A stretch of 64,000 nucleotides of DNA from Limimaricola sp027213785. GTDB lineage: Bacteria > Pseudomonadota > Alphaproteobacteria > Rhodobacterales > Rhodobacteraceae. The position numbers were made by a program, and so were the translations under genes. Below, piece after piece: positions 1-8,470 of the stretch (its first letter is position 1; every line of letters starts with the position of its first letter). Location of the stretch: assembly GCF_050847355.1 (NCBI RefSeq), contig NZ_CP193759.1, forward strand, positions 1 to 64,000, given 5' to 3'. The notes under the pieces are model-generated. The model ran no database searches. It saw only the letters and a program-made list of their open reading frames with translations, and was not told the DNA's origin.

Positions 1-307
1 TTCGCGCAGTGAAACAAGGGCCTCGGGCGGCATGAACAGAGAACCCTAGAATCCAGAACAGGGGGTTTTCGGATTCGGATTTCGGGGTTTTGGGCGCCCC
101 GCGGCGGCGATTTGCTACAAATCGGGATGGGGGAGGGGGGCGAGGTGCCGCGAAATCCGAACCATACGGCTCTTTGGGTCCGAGTGCGGTATTTGCGCCA
201 CGCCCCGGGCAGGTTCGGTTTTCGTGGCACCGCCCCGCGGATAGCGCACTTTACCTCCGTGCCGCGCCACCGCATCTTGGAGGCCGAACGCAGGCAAGGA
301 TATCGCT
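1..307. other. Upstream region of repA; no gene confirmed
   Basis: This stretch lies between the left edge and repA. It holds G/T-rich runs (repeated GGGGTTTT and TTCGGA/TTTCGG words around 60-95). A minus-strand ATG at 33 opens a reading frame (MPPEALVSLRE) that runs off the window. In plasmid replicons the replicase or other control genes often lie next to parAB, so this could be the first codons of a divergent gene, but eleven codons with a poor ribosome binding site prove nothing. I see no clear iterons or DnaA boxes. Confidence 0.3.
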
Positions 308-1507
308 TTGGACATGGAAGACTATCCCGTCGGGCTGGATGAAATCGACGCGCTGGCGGGCCGGGCCGGGCGGGTGATCGAGAAGCTGCGCGCGCGGGTC
401 TTCGCGCCGGGCGTCAGCAAGAGCCTCGATCTGCGCTTCAACGTGCGCAGCGCCGCCGAGATGTGCGGCCGCACCGAGAAGGCGCTGCGCGACGCCGAGG
501 GCGACGGCCGGCTGCCCGAACCCGAGAAGGATCCCGATACCGGGCGCCGCACCGGCTATTCGCTGGCCGAGGTGAACCGGATGCGCGAGGTGTTCGGCAC
601 GCTGCCGCGCCGCGCCCCCACCGATCCGGCGACGGTGCTCGCGGTGCAGAACTTCAAGGGCGGGGTCGGCAAGTCGACGGTGGTGACGCATCTGGCGCAG
701 TATCTCGCGCTCAAGGGCTACCGCGTCTGCGTCATCGATTGCGACAGCCAGGCCTCCACCACCAGCGTCTTCGGCCTCAACCCCGACGTCGATGTCGACG
801 AGGAGGAGGACACGCTCTACCCGTTCTTCCGCCATGGCGGCCCGACCAGCCTGCATTACGCGCTGCGCGCCACCTACTGGCCCGGCATCGCGCTGATCCC
901 GGCCAATCTCGGTCTCTACGACGCCGAGTACGAGTTCGCGGCGCGCATGGTGCGCGAACAGGATTTCGTGCTCGACCGGCTGCGCGGCGGCATCGAGACG
1001 ATCTCGGACCAGTTCGACGTGATCCTGCTCGACCCGCCGCCGGCGCTCGGGATGATCTCGCTGTCGGTGCTGCGCGCGGCCAACGCGATCATCGTGCCGG
1101 CGCCGCCCAACAACATCGATTTCGGCTCGACCGCGCATTTCCTGCGGATGATGTCCTCGACCCTGGGCGAGCTGGCGCAACATGGCGGGACGCGGGGCTA
1201 TCATTTCGTCAAGATCCTTGCGACCAAGATGAACGACCAGAAGAGCGCCCATGGCGCGATCAAGCGGATGATGGATGCGGTGTTCCCGCAGGACATGCTG
1301 TCGGCGGTCCTGAAGGACAGCGCCGAGATCGACAACGCGACGGCGAACCTGATGACCGTCTACGAGCTGACCGGGGCGGCGACCCGCACCGAGACGCACA
1401 AGCGCTGCCGCGTCTATCTCGACGCGGTGGGGCGCGAGGTCGAGACCGAGATCCGCAAGACATGGCCGAGCCACCACGCGGCGCTGCGCAAGGAGGGGAT
1501 CCTGTGA
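308..1507 (+). CDS. repA: RepA/ParA-type plasmid partition ATPase
   Basis: Walker-type partition ATPase that, with RepB/ParB and a centromere site, segregates a low-copy replicon. The 399-residue protein starts with an extension of about 110 residues holding a MerR-like helix-turn-helix (AAEMCGRTEKALRDAE), as in RepA of repABC and related alphaproteobacterial plasmids. The deviant Walker A motif FKGGVGKSTVV follows near residues 116-126, and a Walker B-like segment DVILLDPPPALG lies further on. The TTG start at 308 is preceded by AAGGA seven bases upstream; an in-frame ATG at 314 is the alternative. The end overlaps repB by four bases, so the two are co-translated. Chromosomal ParA proteins lack the N-terminal extension, so a plasmid or chromid origin is favoured. 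Confidence 0.92.
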   Translation: MDMEDYPVGLDEIDALAGRAGRVIEKLRARVFAPGVSKSLDLRFNVRSAAEMCGRTEKALRDAEGDGRLPEPEKDPDTGRRTGYSLAEVNRMREVFGTLPRRAPTDPATVLAVQNFKGGVGKSTVVTHLAQYLALKGYRVCVIDCDSQASTTSVFGLNPDVDVDEEEDTLYPFFRHGGPTSLHYALRATYWPGIALIPANLGLYDAEYEFAARMVREQDFVLDRLRGGIETISDQFDVILLDPPPALGMISLSVLRAANAIIVPAPPNNIDFGSTAHFLRMMSSTLGELAQHGGTRGYHFVKILATKMNDQKSAHGAIKRMMDAVFPQDMLSAVLKDSAEIDNATANLMTVYELTGAATRTETHKRCRVYLDAVGREVETEIRKTWPSHHAALRKEGIL

Positions 1508-2481
1508 GCAGGAAGCACGACGACATCTTCAACGACGTCCTGAACGGTCTCGACGAGACCGAAACCCGCGAGGACGGGGCAGGGCGGGCGCAGACGCGGT
1601 TTCTCAAGCGCTCCACCGCCATGTCCGAGCAGGTCACGGGCGGGCGCCAGGAAAAGGTGCTGCGCCTCGTCGATCCGGCCAGCTGCGTCATGTGGGAGGG
1701 GCACAACCGCGCCTACGAGCTGCTGACGCCCGAAAACTGCGCCGACCTGATCGAGGGGATGAAGGCGCAAGGCCAGCAGGAGTTTCCCGCGATCGTGCGG
1801 CGGCTGCGCCCGGCGGGGCAGGGCGACGGCCCCGAATTCGAGGTGATCTGCGGCGCCCGGCGGCATTTCACGGTGAGCTGGCTCAGGGCCAACAACTACC
1901 CGCAGTTCCGCTACCTGATCGAGGAGCGCGAGCTGACCGACGAGGAGGCGTTCCGCCTCGCCGATATCGAGAACCGCGACCGCGAGGACATCTCGGATTA
2001 CGAGCGCGCCCGCGACTATGCCCGCGCGGTCGAGGCCTATTACGGCGGCCAGCAGAAGCTGATGGCCGAGCGGTTGCAGGTCTCGCCCGGCTTCCTGTCG
2101 CGGTTCCTGCAACTGGCCAAGCTCGAACCGGAGATCGTCGCTGCCTTCCCGTCGATCCGCGACATCAAGGAGCTGCATGCGCGGCAGCTGCGGCCGCTGA
2201 TGGCGGAGCCCGGCGCGCGAGAGGCGGTGCTGGCGGAGGCCAAGGCCATCGCCGAGGAGGGCGCGCGCCTCGCGGCGCCGGCGGTGCTGTCGCGGCTCAA
2301 GGCGGCGGGCAAGGTGACGGCGCCGCGCAAGCGCTCGGACCGGGTGGTGCAGCATCGCGACGGCAATGTCAGCATCCGCCGCAAGGGCAAGTCCTACGTG
2401 ATGGAGTTCGACGCCGATCTCAGCGACGCGGCGCTGCGCTCCGCGCTCGACCTGTTCCTGAAGGAGCGGAGAACACGCTGA
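1504..2481 (+). CDS. repB: RepB/ParB-type partition protein
   Basis: Centromere-binding partner of RepA, 325 residues if started at the GTG that overlaps the repA stop (GTGA). The ParB nuclease-like N-terminal domain is visible: a GQQEFPAIVRR segment and the box EVICGARRHFTVSWLR, where ParB proteins have a G-x-R-R motif. The helix-turn-helix follows (LMAERLQVSPGFLSRFLQLAKL), and the tail is basic. The stop codon overlaps a perfect 18-bp palindrome that fits a parS site. In a repABC operon the next gene would be repC; here the next gene is convergent and unrelated, so replication initiation must be encoded elsewhere. Confidence 0.9.
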   Translation: MSRKHDDIFNDVLNGLDETETREDGAGRAQTRFLKRSTAMSEQVTGGRQEKVLRLVDPASCVMWEGHNRAYELLTPENCADLIEGMKAQGQQEFPAIVRRLRPAGQGDGPEFEVICGARRHFTVSWLRANNYPQFRYLIEERELTDEEAFRLADIENRDREDISDYERARDYARAVEAYYGGQQKLMAERLQVSPGFLSRFLQLAKLEPEIVAAFPSIRDIKELHARQLRPLMAEPGAREAVLAEAKAIAEEGARLAAPAVLSRLKAAGKVTAPRKRSDRVVQHRDGNVSIRRKGKSYVMEFDADLSDAALRSALDLFLKERRTR

Positions 2482-2497
2482 TTGCCAGCTGGCAATC
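2480..2497. other. parS: Probable parS centromere palindrome
   Basis: Perfect 18-bp palindrome GATTGCCAGCTGGCAATC overlapping the last bases of repB. Its inner 16-mer matches the repABC-type parS consensus GTTNNCNGCNGNNAAC, as I recall it, at every fixed position except the outermost base pair. The position directly at the end of repAB supports a centromere role. Confidence 0.75.
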
Positions 2498-2527
2498 GCA
2501 GGTGAATCCTAACCTAATCAACAACTT

Positions 2528-2557
2528 GCCTGCCGTTCTTCGACGGGAACGGCAGGC
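2528..2557. terminator. Hairpin between convergent repB and yeiH-type gene
   Basis: An 11-bp perfect inverted repeat, GCCTGCCGTTC (2528-2538) and GAACGGCAGGC (2547-2557), with an 8-base loop. It lies between two convergent genes and could stop transcription from both sides. On the minus strand it is followed by a T-containing stretch. Confidence 0.65.
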
Positions 2558-2560
2558 CGT

Positions 2561-3580
2561 TCAAAGCGCTGTCAGGAAGATCCCGGCGAGGAACAGCGTT
2601 TCGGCGGCGATCAGCGCGATCGCGGCGCCGCCGACCTGCATCACCGTGGCGAGCGAGGTCTTCATGCCCACCGCCGCGATCGCGATCAGCAGCGCCCAGC
2701 CCGAGGCATCGGCCAAGAGCCCGCCCAGCATCTCCGGCACCAGCCCCAGCGAGTTCAGCGCCCCGAGCGCCAGAAAGCCCAGCACGAAGCCCGGGATCAA
2801 TGGCGGCCGCTTGCCCGTGGCGCTGTCGCCGAGGCCGCCGGCGCGGATCGCCAGCGAGAACAGCAGCACGACCGGGGCCAGAAGGCTGACCCGGATCAGC
2901 TTGACCAGCGTCGCGGTCTCGCCCGCCTCGGGCGAGATCGAGAAGCCGGCGCCGACCACCTGCGCCACGTCGTGGATCGTCGCGCCGAGGAACACGCCGG
3001 TAGTGCGGGTGTCGAAGCCGACCCAGCCGGTCAGCAGCGGATAGGCGATCATCGCCAATGTCGAGAGCAGGGTGACGCCGAGCACGGTGAAGCTCAGATC
3101 GGTTTCGGAGTTCTCGTCGCGCGGCAGCACCGCGGCGATGGCCATGGCGGCGGAGGCGCCGCAGATCGCCACCGCGCCGCCGGTCAGCAGGCCGAAGCGC
3201 CAGCCCTTGCCGAGCGCGCGGCCCGCGAGGAACCCGAGCAGGATCGTCGCGGCCACCGCCGCCACGATCAGCCCGATCAGCCCCGCGCCGAGATCGAGCA
3301 GAAGCTCGACCGAGATCCGCGCGCCCAACAGCGCCACGCCGAGGCGCAGCACGTGGCGGGCGGTGAAGCCGATGCCCGCGACGCAGCGGCCTTCGAGCGA
3401 CAGGAATTGAAGCGCCATCCCCAAGAGCAGCGCCATCAGCATCGCCGGCGCGCCGTAATGCTCGGAGATGAACTGGGCCGCCACGGCGACCACGGCGGCG
3501 ACGGTGAAACCGGGCAGGAGAACGGGCAGGCGCAGCACCGGCGCGCGCAGCCGGGCCGGTGCGATCGCATCAATGAACAT
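2561..3580 (-). CDS. YeiH/UPF0324-type membrane exporter, putative sulfite/sulfate efflux
   Basis: Polytopic inner-membrane protein of 339 residues, almost entirely hydrophobic segments, with the family features GARISVELLLDLG, GGAVAICGASAAMA and ATIHDVAQVVGAG. These mark the putative sulfate exporter family (COG2855). Members often accompany desulfonating enzymes, where export of toxic sulfite or sulfate is the proposed job. It is the last gene of the minus-strand operon that includes cuyA and hpsN, which fits export of the sulfite released by CuyA. The substrate is inferred from context; a general anion permease cannot be excluded. Confidence 0.82.
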   Translation of the reverse strand: MFIDAIAPARLRAPVLRLPVLLPGFTVAAVVAVAAQFISEHYGAPAMLMALLLGMALQFLSLEGRCVAGIGFTARHVLRLGVALLGARISVELLLDLGAGLIGLIVAAVAATILLGFLAGRALGKGWRFGLLTGGAVAICGASAAMAIAAVLPRDENSETDLSFTVLGVTLLSTLAMIAYPLLTGWVGFDTRTTGVFLGATIHDVAQVVGAGFSISPEAGETATLVKLIRVSLLAPVVLLFSLAIRAGGLGDSATGKRPPLIPGFVLGFLALGALNSLGLVPEMLGGLLADASGWALLIAIAAVGMKTSLATVMQVGGAAIALIAAETLFLAGIFLTAL

Positions 3581-3601
3581 CGGGGATTTCCTTGGCTTTG
3601 A

Positions 3602-3628
3602 CGGCGCCCCGGTGGGGTCGGGGCGCCG
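3602..3628 (-). terminator. Hairpin between hpsN and the exporter gene
   Basis: A 9-bp perfect inverted repeat, CGGCGCCCC (3602-3610) and GGGGCGCCG (3620-3628), with a 9-base loop in the 57-bp gap after hpsN. With no T-run it could be a partial terminator or an mRNA processing/stability hairpin that lowers exporter expression. Confidence 0.4.
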
Positions 3629-3637
3629 GGGGAGGGC

Positions 3638-4951
3638 CTAGCCCGCGACCTTGGCGGCGGCGGCGCCGGCCTCGGTCACGGCGTAGCGGGTCAGGCGGAT
3701 GTCGGCGGCGCGGGCGTGGCCCTCCATCCCCTCGACGCGGCTGATCCGGGCGGTGGCGCCGCCGAGCTGGCGCGAGGCGGCGCGGTCGGCGCGCTGCCAG
3801 GTCACCGTCTTCATGAACTTGTGCACCGAGAGGCCGCCGGTATAGCGCGCCGCCCCCGAGGTCGGCAGCACGTGGTTCGGCCCCGACGCCTTGTCGCCGT
3901 AGGCCACGGTGGTCTCTTCGCCGAGGAACAGCGAGCCATAGGCGCGCAGCCGGTTCAGCCACCAGTCGAGATCGGCGGCCTGCACGTGCAGGTGCTCGGG
4001 CGCGTAGTCGTCGGCGACCCGCGCCATCGCCTCGCGGTCGTCGCAGAGCATCACCTCGGCGAAGTCGCTCCATGCGGCGCGGGCGCTCGAGGCGTTGGGT
4101 TCGGGCAGCGCGTCGATCAGGCCGGGCACGATGGCCATCACCTTTTCGGCGAGGCCGCGATCGGTGGTGGCGAGCCACACCGGCGAGTTCCAGCCATGCT
4201 CGGCCTGGCTCACGAGGTCGATGGCGACGATCTCCGGATCGGCGGTCGCGTCGGCCAGCACCATGCTGTCGGTGGGGCCGGCGAACATGTCGATGCCGAT
4301 CTCGCCGAATAGGATGCGCTTGGCCTCGGCCACGTACTGGTTGCCGGGGCCGACGAGGATGTCGGCGCGCGGCAGCCCGTAGAGCCCCTCGGCCATCGCC
4401 GCGACGCCCTGCACGCCGCCGAGGTTGAGGATCGCGTCGGCGCCGCAGAGATCCATCGCGAAGAGGATCGCCGCCGGGATGCCTTCGCCCGGGCGCGGCG
4501 GCGAGCAGGCGGTGATGTGTCCGACGCCCGCCACCTTGGCGGTGGTGATGGTCATCAGCGCCGAGGCGATGTGGCTGTAGCGCCCGCCGGGCACGTAGCA
4601 GCCCGCCGCCGAGACCGGGATCTGCCGCTGCCCGGCGATCAGCCCGGGCAGGATCTCGACCTCGCAGCCCTGCACCGTGCGCAGCTGCGCCTCGGCGAAG
4701 CGGCGGATATTGGCATGGGCGAAGCGGATGTCGTCCTTGAGGCTTTCGGGCAGCCGGGCGGCGGCGGCGCGGCGGGTCTCCGCGTCCACCAGCACCGGGC
4801 CGTCCCAGCGGTCGAGATCGCGGGCATAGGCCTCGACCCGGGCCTCGCCGCCCGACTTGATCTCGGCCAGCATGGCGCTGACGGCGGCGCGGGTGTCGGC
4901 CTGGTCGCTCTCGGCGTGGCGCCTGGCGCGCTTGAGATAGGTCACGGTCAT
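3638..4951 (-). CDS. hpsN: HpsN-type (HisD-family) sulfonate alcohol dehydrogenase
   Basis: Zinc- and NAD-dependent dehydrogenase of the histidinol dehydrogenase family, 437 residues. HisD-type features are visible: VSQAEHG (the zinc-binding Q-x-x-H), YAPEHLHVQ (the catalytic Glu-His pair) and GPNHVLPTSGAARYTGG. It cannot be a histidine gene by context, because it follows a taurine-type importer and cuyA and precedes an exporter. HpsN oxidises (R)-2,3-dihydroxypropane-1-sulfonate in two steps to sulfolactate. Because HisD enzymes naturally oxidise an amino alcohol to an amino acid, oxidation of cysteinolate to cysteate, the CuyA substrate, is an attractive alternative. The ATG at 4951 lies 8 bases after the permease stop; longer versions would run into that gene. 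Confidence 0.8.
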   Translation of the reverse strand: MTVTYLKRARRHAESDQADTRAAVSAMLAEIKSGGEARVEAYARDLDRWDGPVLVDAETRRAAAARLPESLKDDIRFAHANIRRFAEAQLRTVQGCEVEILPGLIAGQRQIPVSAAGCYVPGGRYSHIASALMTITTAKVAGVGHITACSPPRPGEGIPAAILFAMDLCGADAILNLGGVQGVAAMAEGLYGLPRADILVGPGNQYVAEAKRILFGEIGIDMFAGPTDSMVLADATADPEIVAIDLVSQAEHGWNSPVWLATTDRGLAEKVMAIVPGLIDALPEPNASSARAAWSDFAEVMLCDDREAMARVADDYAPEHLHVQAADLDWWLNRLRAYGSLFLGEETTVAYGDKASGPNHVLPTSGAARYTGGLSVHKFMKTVTWQRADRAASRQLGGATARISRVEGMEGHARAADIRLTRYAVTEAGAAAAKVAG

Positions 4952-4959
4952 GTCGGGTC

Positions 4960-5853
4960 TCACATCTTGCCTTTCCAGGGGATGACCTTGGCCTCGATCC
5001 AGCGCATCAGCAGGTCGAAGGCATAGGCGATCGCGGCGATCACGATGATCCCCATGATCACGGTCGGGGTCTGCAGGAACTGGCTGGCCGACAGCACCAT
5101 GTAGCCAAGCCCCTTGGTCGCGGCGACCATCTCGGCGGCGACCAGAGTGGTCCAGCCGAAGCCGACCCCGACGCGCATCGCGGTCAGGATCTCGGGCAGC
5201 GCCGAGGGCAGGATCACGTGCCGCATCACCTGCCAGCGCGAGGCGCCGAAGCTGTAGGCGGCGTGGATCTGCTCGATCGCCGCCGAGCGCACCCCGGCGC
5301 GGGCGCCGAGCGCCACTGGGGCGAAGACCGACAGGAAGATCAGCAGCACCTTGGAGGTCTCGCCGATGCCGAACCAGATGATCATCAAGGGCAGGTAGGC
5401 CAGCGGCGGGATCGGCCGGTAGAACTCGATCGGCGGGTCGAACAACCCGCGCATCACCGGGCTCATCCCCATGGCGAGGCCGAGCGGGATGCCGACGGCG
5501 CAGGCCAGCAGGAAGGCGCCGAAGACGCGGGCGGTCGAGACCGCGACATGTTCGAGGAAGGAGGTGTTGGTGAAGCCGTTCTGCCAGACATCGACGAACT
5601 TGGCGAGGATCGCCTGCGGGCTCGGCACGAAGAGCGGCTTGACCAGACCCAGCGCGGTGATCGCCCACCAGACGAAGAGCAGGAACAGGATCGAGACGAC
5701 CGAGAGCCACATCGTGTCGCCCTGTCCGGGCACGCCGTAGGTCTCGCCCGGCTTGGTGGGGCGGCCGCGCGCGAACCAGGCGAAGACGCCGCTGCGCGGG
5801 TTGATGCGGGCCTTTTCGGCGACGCTGGTGCTGTGCTTGACGGTCTCGATCAT
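4960..5853 (-). CDS. TauC-like ABC transporter permease (sulfonate import)
   Basis: Inner-membrane permease of the nitrate/sulfonate/taurine ABC class, 297 residues with about six membrane segments. The LFVPSPQAIL motif follows the first helix, and the EAA-loop region reads AAYSFGASRWQVMRHVILPSALPEI. The start overlaps the stop of the ATPase gene (ATGA), so the two are translationally coupled. With the ATPase and the binding protein it should import the substrate of the cuyA/hpsN operon. The N-terminus is about 40 residues longer than in plain TauC. Confidence 0.87.
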   Translation of the reverse strand: MIETVKHSTSVAEKARINPRSGVFAWFARGRPTKPGETYGVPGQGDTMWLSVVSILFLLFVWWAITALGLVKPLFVPSPQAILAKFVDVWQNGFTNTSFLEHVAVSTARVFGAFLLACAVGIPLGLAMGMSPVMRGLFDPPIEFYRPIPPLAYLPLMIIWFGIGETSKVLLIFLSVFAPVALGARAGVRSAAIEQIHAAYSFGASRWQVMRHVILPSALPEILTAMRVGVGFGWTTLVAAEMVAATKGLGYMVLSASQFLQTPTVIMGIIVIAAIAYAFDLLMRWIEAKVIPWKGKM

Positions 5854-6638
5854 GCCGCTTCCTCCTCGTCGGCGAAGATGATGCCGAGCACCTCCTCGCG
5901 CAGGCGGATGAATTCCGGGGATGCCTTGATCTGCCGGGCCGGTTCGCCCGCGAGCACGCGGCGCGAGAAGGGCAGGTCGAAGCGGTGCGAGATGCGGCCC
6001 GGCCGGGGCGACATCACGATCAGCTTGGTGCCCATGAACAGGGCCTCCTCGACGCTGTGGGTGATGAAGAAGACCGATTTGCCGGTGTCGTTCCAGATCC
6101 TGAGGATCAGCTCCTGCGCCTTTTCGCGGGTCAGCGCGTCGAGCGCGCCCAGGGGCTCGTCCATCAACAGCACCTTGGGGTCGCAGGTCAGGGCGCGGGC
6201 GATGCCGACGCGCTGCTGCATGCCGCCCGAGAGCCGGTAGACCGGGGATTTCTGGAACCCGTCGAGGCCCAGCAGCTTCACGAAATCCTCGGCGATGGCG
6301 AGGCGCCTGGCCTCCGCCACGCCCTGCATCTTGAGACCGAAGGCCACGTTCTCGATCACGTTGAGCCAGGGCAGCAGCGCGTGTTTCTGGAACACGACCG
6401 AGCGGTCGGCGCCGGGGCCGGTGACCGGGCGGCCATCGAGCAGGATCTCGCCCGAGCTGGGCGCGAGAAAGCCCGCGATCAGGTTCAGAAGCGTGGATTT
6501 GCCGCAGCCGGAGGCGCCGAGCGCCACCACGAAATCGCCCTCGGCGATGGCCAGATCGATGCCGCGCAGCGCCTCGACCGGCGGCCGGCCCTCGGCTGCG
6601 GGAAACACCACGGAGGCGGATTTGATGTTCAGTCCCAT
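5850..6638 (-). CDS. TauB-like ABC transporter ATP-binding protein
   Basis: 262-residue ATPase with Walker A GASGCGKSTLL, signature LSGGMQQRVGIARAL and Walker B VLLMDEPLGALDAL, typical of the nitrate/taurine-type subfamily. It energises the neighbouring permease and works with the periplasmic binding protein encoded just upstream in the operon. The ATG at 6638 leaves a 62-bp gap after the binding-protein gene; upstream extensions in frame would lack the family N-terminus. Confidence 0.88.
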   Translation of the reverse strand: MGLNIKSASVVFPAAEGRPPVEALRGIDLAIAEGDFVVALGASGCGKSTLLNLIAGFLAPSSGEILLDGRPVTGPGADRSVVFQKHALLPWLNVIENVAFGLKMQGVAEARRLAIAEDFVKLLGLDGFQKSPVYRLSGGMQQRVGIARALTCDPKVLLMDEPLGALDALTREKAQELILRIWNDTGKSVFFITHSVEEALFMGTKLIVMSPRPGRISHRFDLPFSRRVLAGEPARQIKASPEFIRLREEVLGIIFADEEEAA

Positions 6639-6700
6639 TGGACCACTCCTCGTCGGGGTCTGGGGGTCCCGGCCCGCGCGGGGGCCGGGGCCGGGGGCCA

Positions 6701-7687
6701 TCACTGGGTGGCGGCGGTGCCGATCTCGGTGTTCACGAAGCCGGAATAGTCCTCGGCCACCTGGTCGATGCGCCCGGCCTCCTTGAGGAAGGCGGCGGTG
6801 TCGCGCATCGTCTCGTGGGCGCTGCCGAGCCAGGTCTCGCCGAGCTGCTCGGCGAGCGGCACGAAGGTGAAGCCTTCGAGGATCGTGGGGATCTGCGCGG
6901 CGTCGGCGCCGGTCTCGGCGGCGATGGTCTGCACCGGTTCGCTCTCGGCGGTCCAGGCGGCGGGGTCGGCGAGATAGGCGGCGTTGGCCTCGTCCATCGT
7001 CCTGGCGAAGGCAGCCACGGCCTCGGCGTTCTCGGCGGCGAACTCGGCGTTCACCACCCAGGCGTCGAAGGTCGGGAAGCCCCATTCGGCGGTCTCGGCC
7101 GAGGTGGCGAGGCGGGTGCCGGTTTCGAGGATCTGGTTCTGCACCGGCTGCCAGATGAAGGCGGCGTCGATCGCGCCCTGTTCCCATGCGGCGGCGATCT
7201 GGTCGGGGGGCATGTTCAGGAGTGTCAGATCGGAGGCGGCGATCCCGGCATGGTCGAGCGCGCCCATCAGCGAGAAATGCGCGGTCGAGCCGACCGGCAC
7301 CGCGACCCGCTTGCCAGCGAGATCCTCAAGCGTCTCGATCTCGGCACCGTCGCGGGCGATCAGGCTCTCGGCCGAGCCCAGCACCTGCGCCAGCATGAAC
7401 ATCTCCAGCTCGACGCCCTGGCTGGTGGCGATGGCGAGCGGCGAGGAGCCGAGTTCGGCGAGCTTGATGTCGCCCGAGGCCATGGCGGCGATCACCTCGG
7501 AGCCGGAGCCGAACTTGCGCCATTCGATGTCCCAGCCGGTGGCTTCGTCGAAGCGGCCCTCGGCCAGCGCCACCTGCATTGGCGTGGGGTTGCCGAAATG
7601 GCCGATGGTCACGGTTTCGGCCAGAGCCGATCCGGCGGTCAGGAAGGTGATGAGCGCGAGCGCTACGCGTGTCGTCGTCCGAGTCAT
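6701..7687 (-). CDS. TauA-like periplasmic sulfonate-binding protein
   Basis: Substrate-binding protein of the taurine/nitrate ABC family, 328 residues. The start at 7687 is chosen because it gives a clean signal peptide (MTRTTTRVALALITFLTAGSA, cleavage near ALA-ET) and has GAGGAG at good distance. The mature protein starts ETVTIGHFGNPTPMQVALAEG, like TauA. An in-frame ATG 54 bases upstream would spoil the signal peptide. It delivers the substrate to the TauBC-like pair. The ligand is not readable from sequence; a C3 sulfonate is inferred from the enzymes in the operon. Confidence 0.86.
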   Translation of the reverse strand: MTRTTTRVALALITFLTAGSALAETVTIGHFGNPTPMQVALAEGRFDEATGWDIEWRKFGSGSEVIAAMASGDIKLAELGSSPLAIATSQGVELEMFMLAQVLGSAESLIARDGAEIETLEDLAGKRVAVPVGSTAHFSLMGALDHAGIAASDLTLLNMPPDQIAAAWEQGAIDAAFIWQPVQNQILETGTRLATSAETAEWGFPTFDAWVVNAEFAAENAEAVAAFARTMDEANAAYLADPAAWTAESEPVQTIAAETGADAAQIPTILEGFTFVPLAEQLGETWLGSAHETMRDTAAFLKEAGRIDQVAEDYSGFVNTEIGTAATQ

Positions 7688-7747
7688 TTCATACTCCTCT
7701 GTTGGCTGGCTGCATCGACGCTGTTTCGCGCCGTTCTGCATGGGGTG

Positions 7748-8470
7748 TCAGGCGGCGGTGCCGTCTTCTGGGTGGGGCGCGCCGAGGGCGGCGTCGCGGA
7801 TCGCCGCGACCAGAAGGTCGAGCGTGTCGATGCCCTCCGCCTCGGGCGCGAGCGCCCCGGCGATGAGCGAGAACTCGGTGCAGGCGACGAGCTGCAGCGT
7901 CGCGCCGCGCCGGGCGAGATCGGCCGAGGCGGCGCGCAGCGCGGCACGGCTGTCCTCGTCGGGGCCGTGCGCCTTGATCGCGCGGATCGCGGCCAGAAGC
8001 GCGTCCTCGTCCCGCGGGTGGAGCAGGGTGAGGCCGGCCTCGGCGCAGGCGCGGTCGAACAGGCCGATCCGGCGCAACGCCGGCGAGCCGAGAAGACCCA
8101 GCTTGCCGCCCGGCCCGAGCCGTTCGGCGGCCCGCGCCACCGCGAGCGCCACCATGTCGATGAAGGGCACATCGACGGCGGCGCGGATCTCGGGGGCGTA
8201 GTGATGCGCGGTGTTGCAGGGCATGGCCAGCGCGGTGGCGCCGCCCGCCTCGAGCCGGCGCGCCATCTCGGCCAGCACCGGGCCGGGATCCGCGCCGCGC
8301 CCCTCGATCAGCCGGGCGATGCGCGAGGGCACCTGCGGGTTCATGTCGACGAGGAGCGGGATGTGGTCGGCATCGTCGCGGGCCGGGGTGGCGGCGATCA
8401 CGCGCTGCATCAGGAGCACCGTCGCCTCGGGGCCCATGCCGCCCAGGATGCCGATCCGTTTCGGGGTCAT
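7748..8470 (-). CDS. Aspartate/glutamate-racemase-family protein, possible cysteate racemase
   Basis: 240-residue PLP-independent racemase of the Asp/Glu/hydantoin family. Two cysteine motifs typical of the catalytic pair are visible: MPCNTAHH (first cysteine) and LVACTEFSLI (second cysteine). The N-terminus KRIGILGGMGPEAT matches aspartate racemases. The start overlaps the stop of the aminotransferase gene (ATGA). Cysteate is the sulfonate analogue of aspartate, so in an operon with the L-specific lyase CuyA the likely role is converting D-cysteate to L-cysteate. This is inference; ordinary aspartate racemase activity is possible. Confidence 0.78.
   Translation of the reverse strand: MTPKRIGILGGMGPEATVLLMQRVIAATPARDDADHIPLLVDMNPQVPSRIARLIEGRGADPGPVLAEMARRLEAGGATALAMPCNTAHHYAPEIRAAVDVPFIDMVALAVARAAERLGPGGKLGLLGSPALRRIGLFDRACAEAGLTLLHPRDEDALLAAIRAIKAHGPDEDSRAALRAASADLARRGATLQLVACTEFSLIAGALAPEAEGIDTLDLLVAAIRDAALGAPHPEDGTAA

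Noticed and set aside
251..1477. Minus-strand open frame across repA
   Set aside because: Antisense of repA, which has Walker motifs; no ribosome site or domain on the other strand.
3638..4951. Histidinol dehydrogenase for histidine synthesis
   Set aside because: The family is right, but no his genes are nearby and the neighbours are sulfonate transport and CuyA genes, so an HpsN-type function is preferred.
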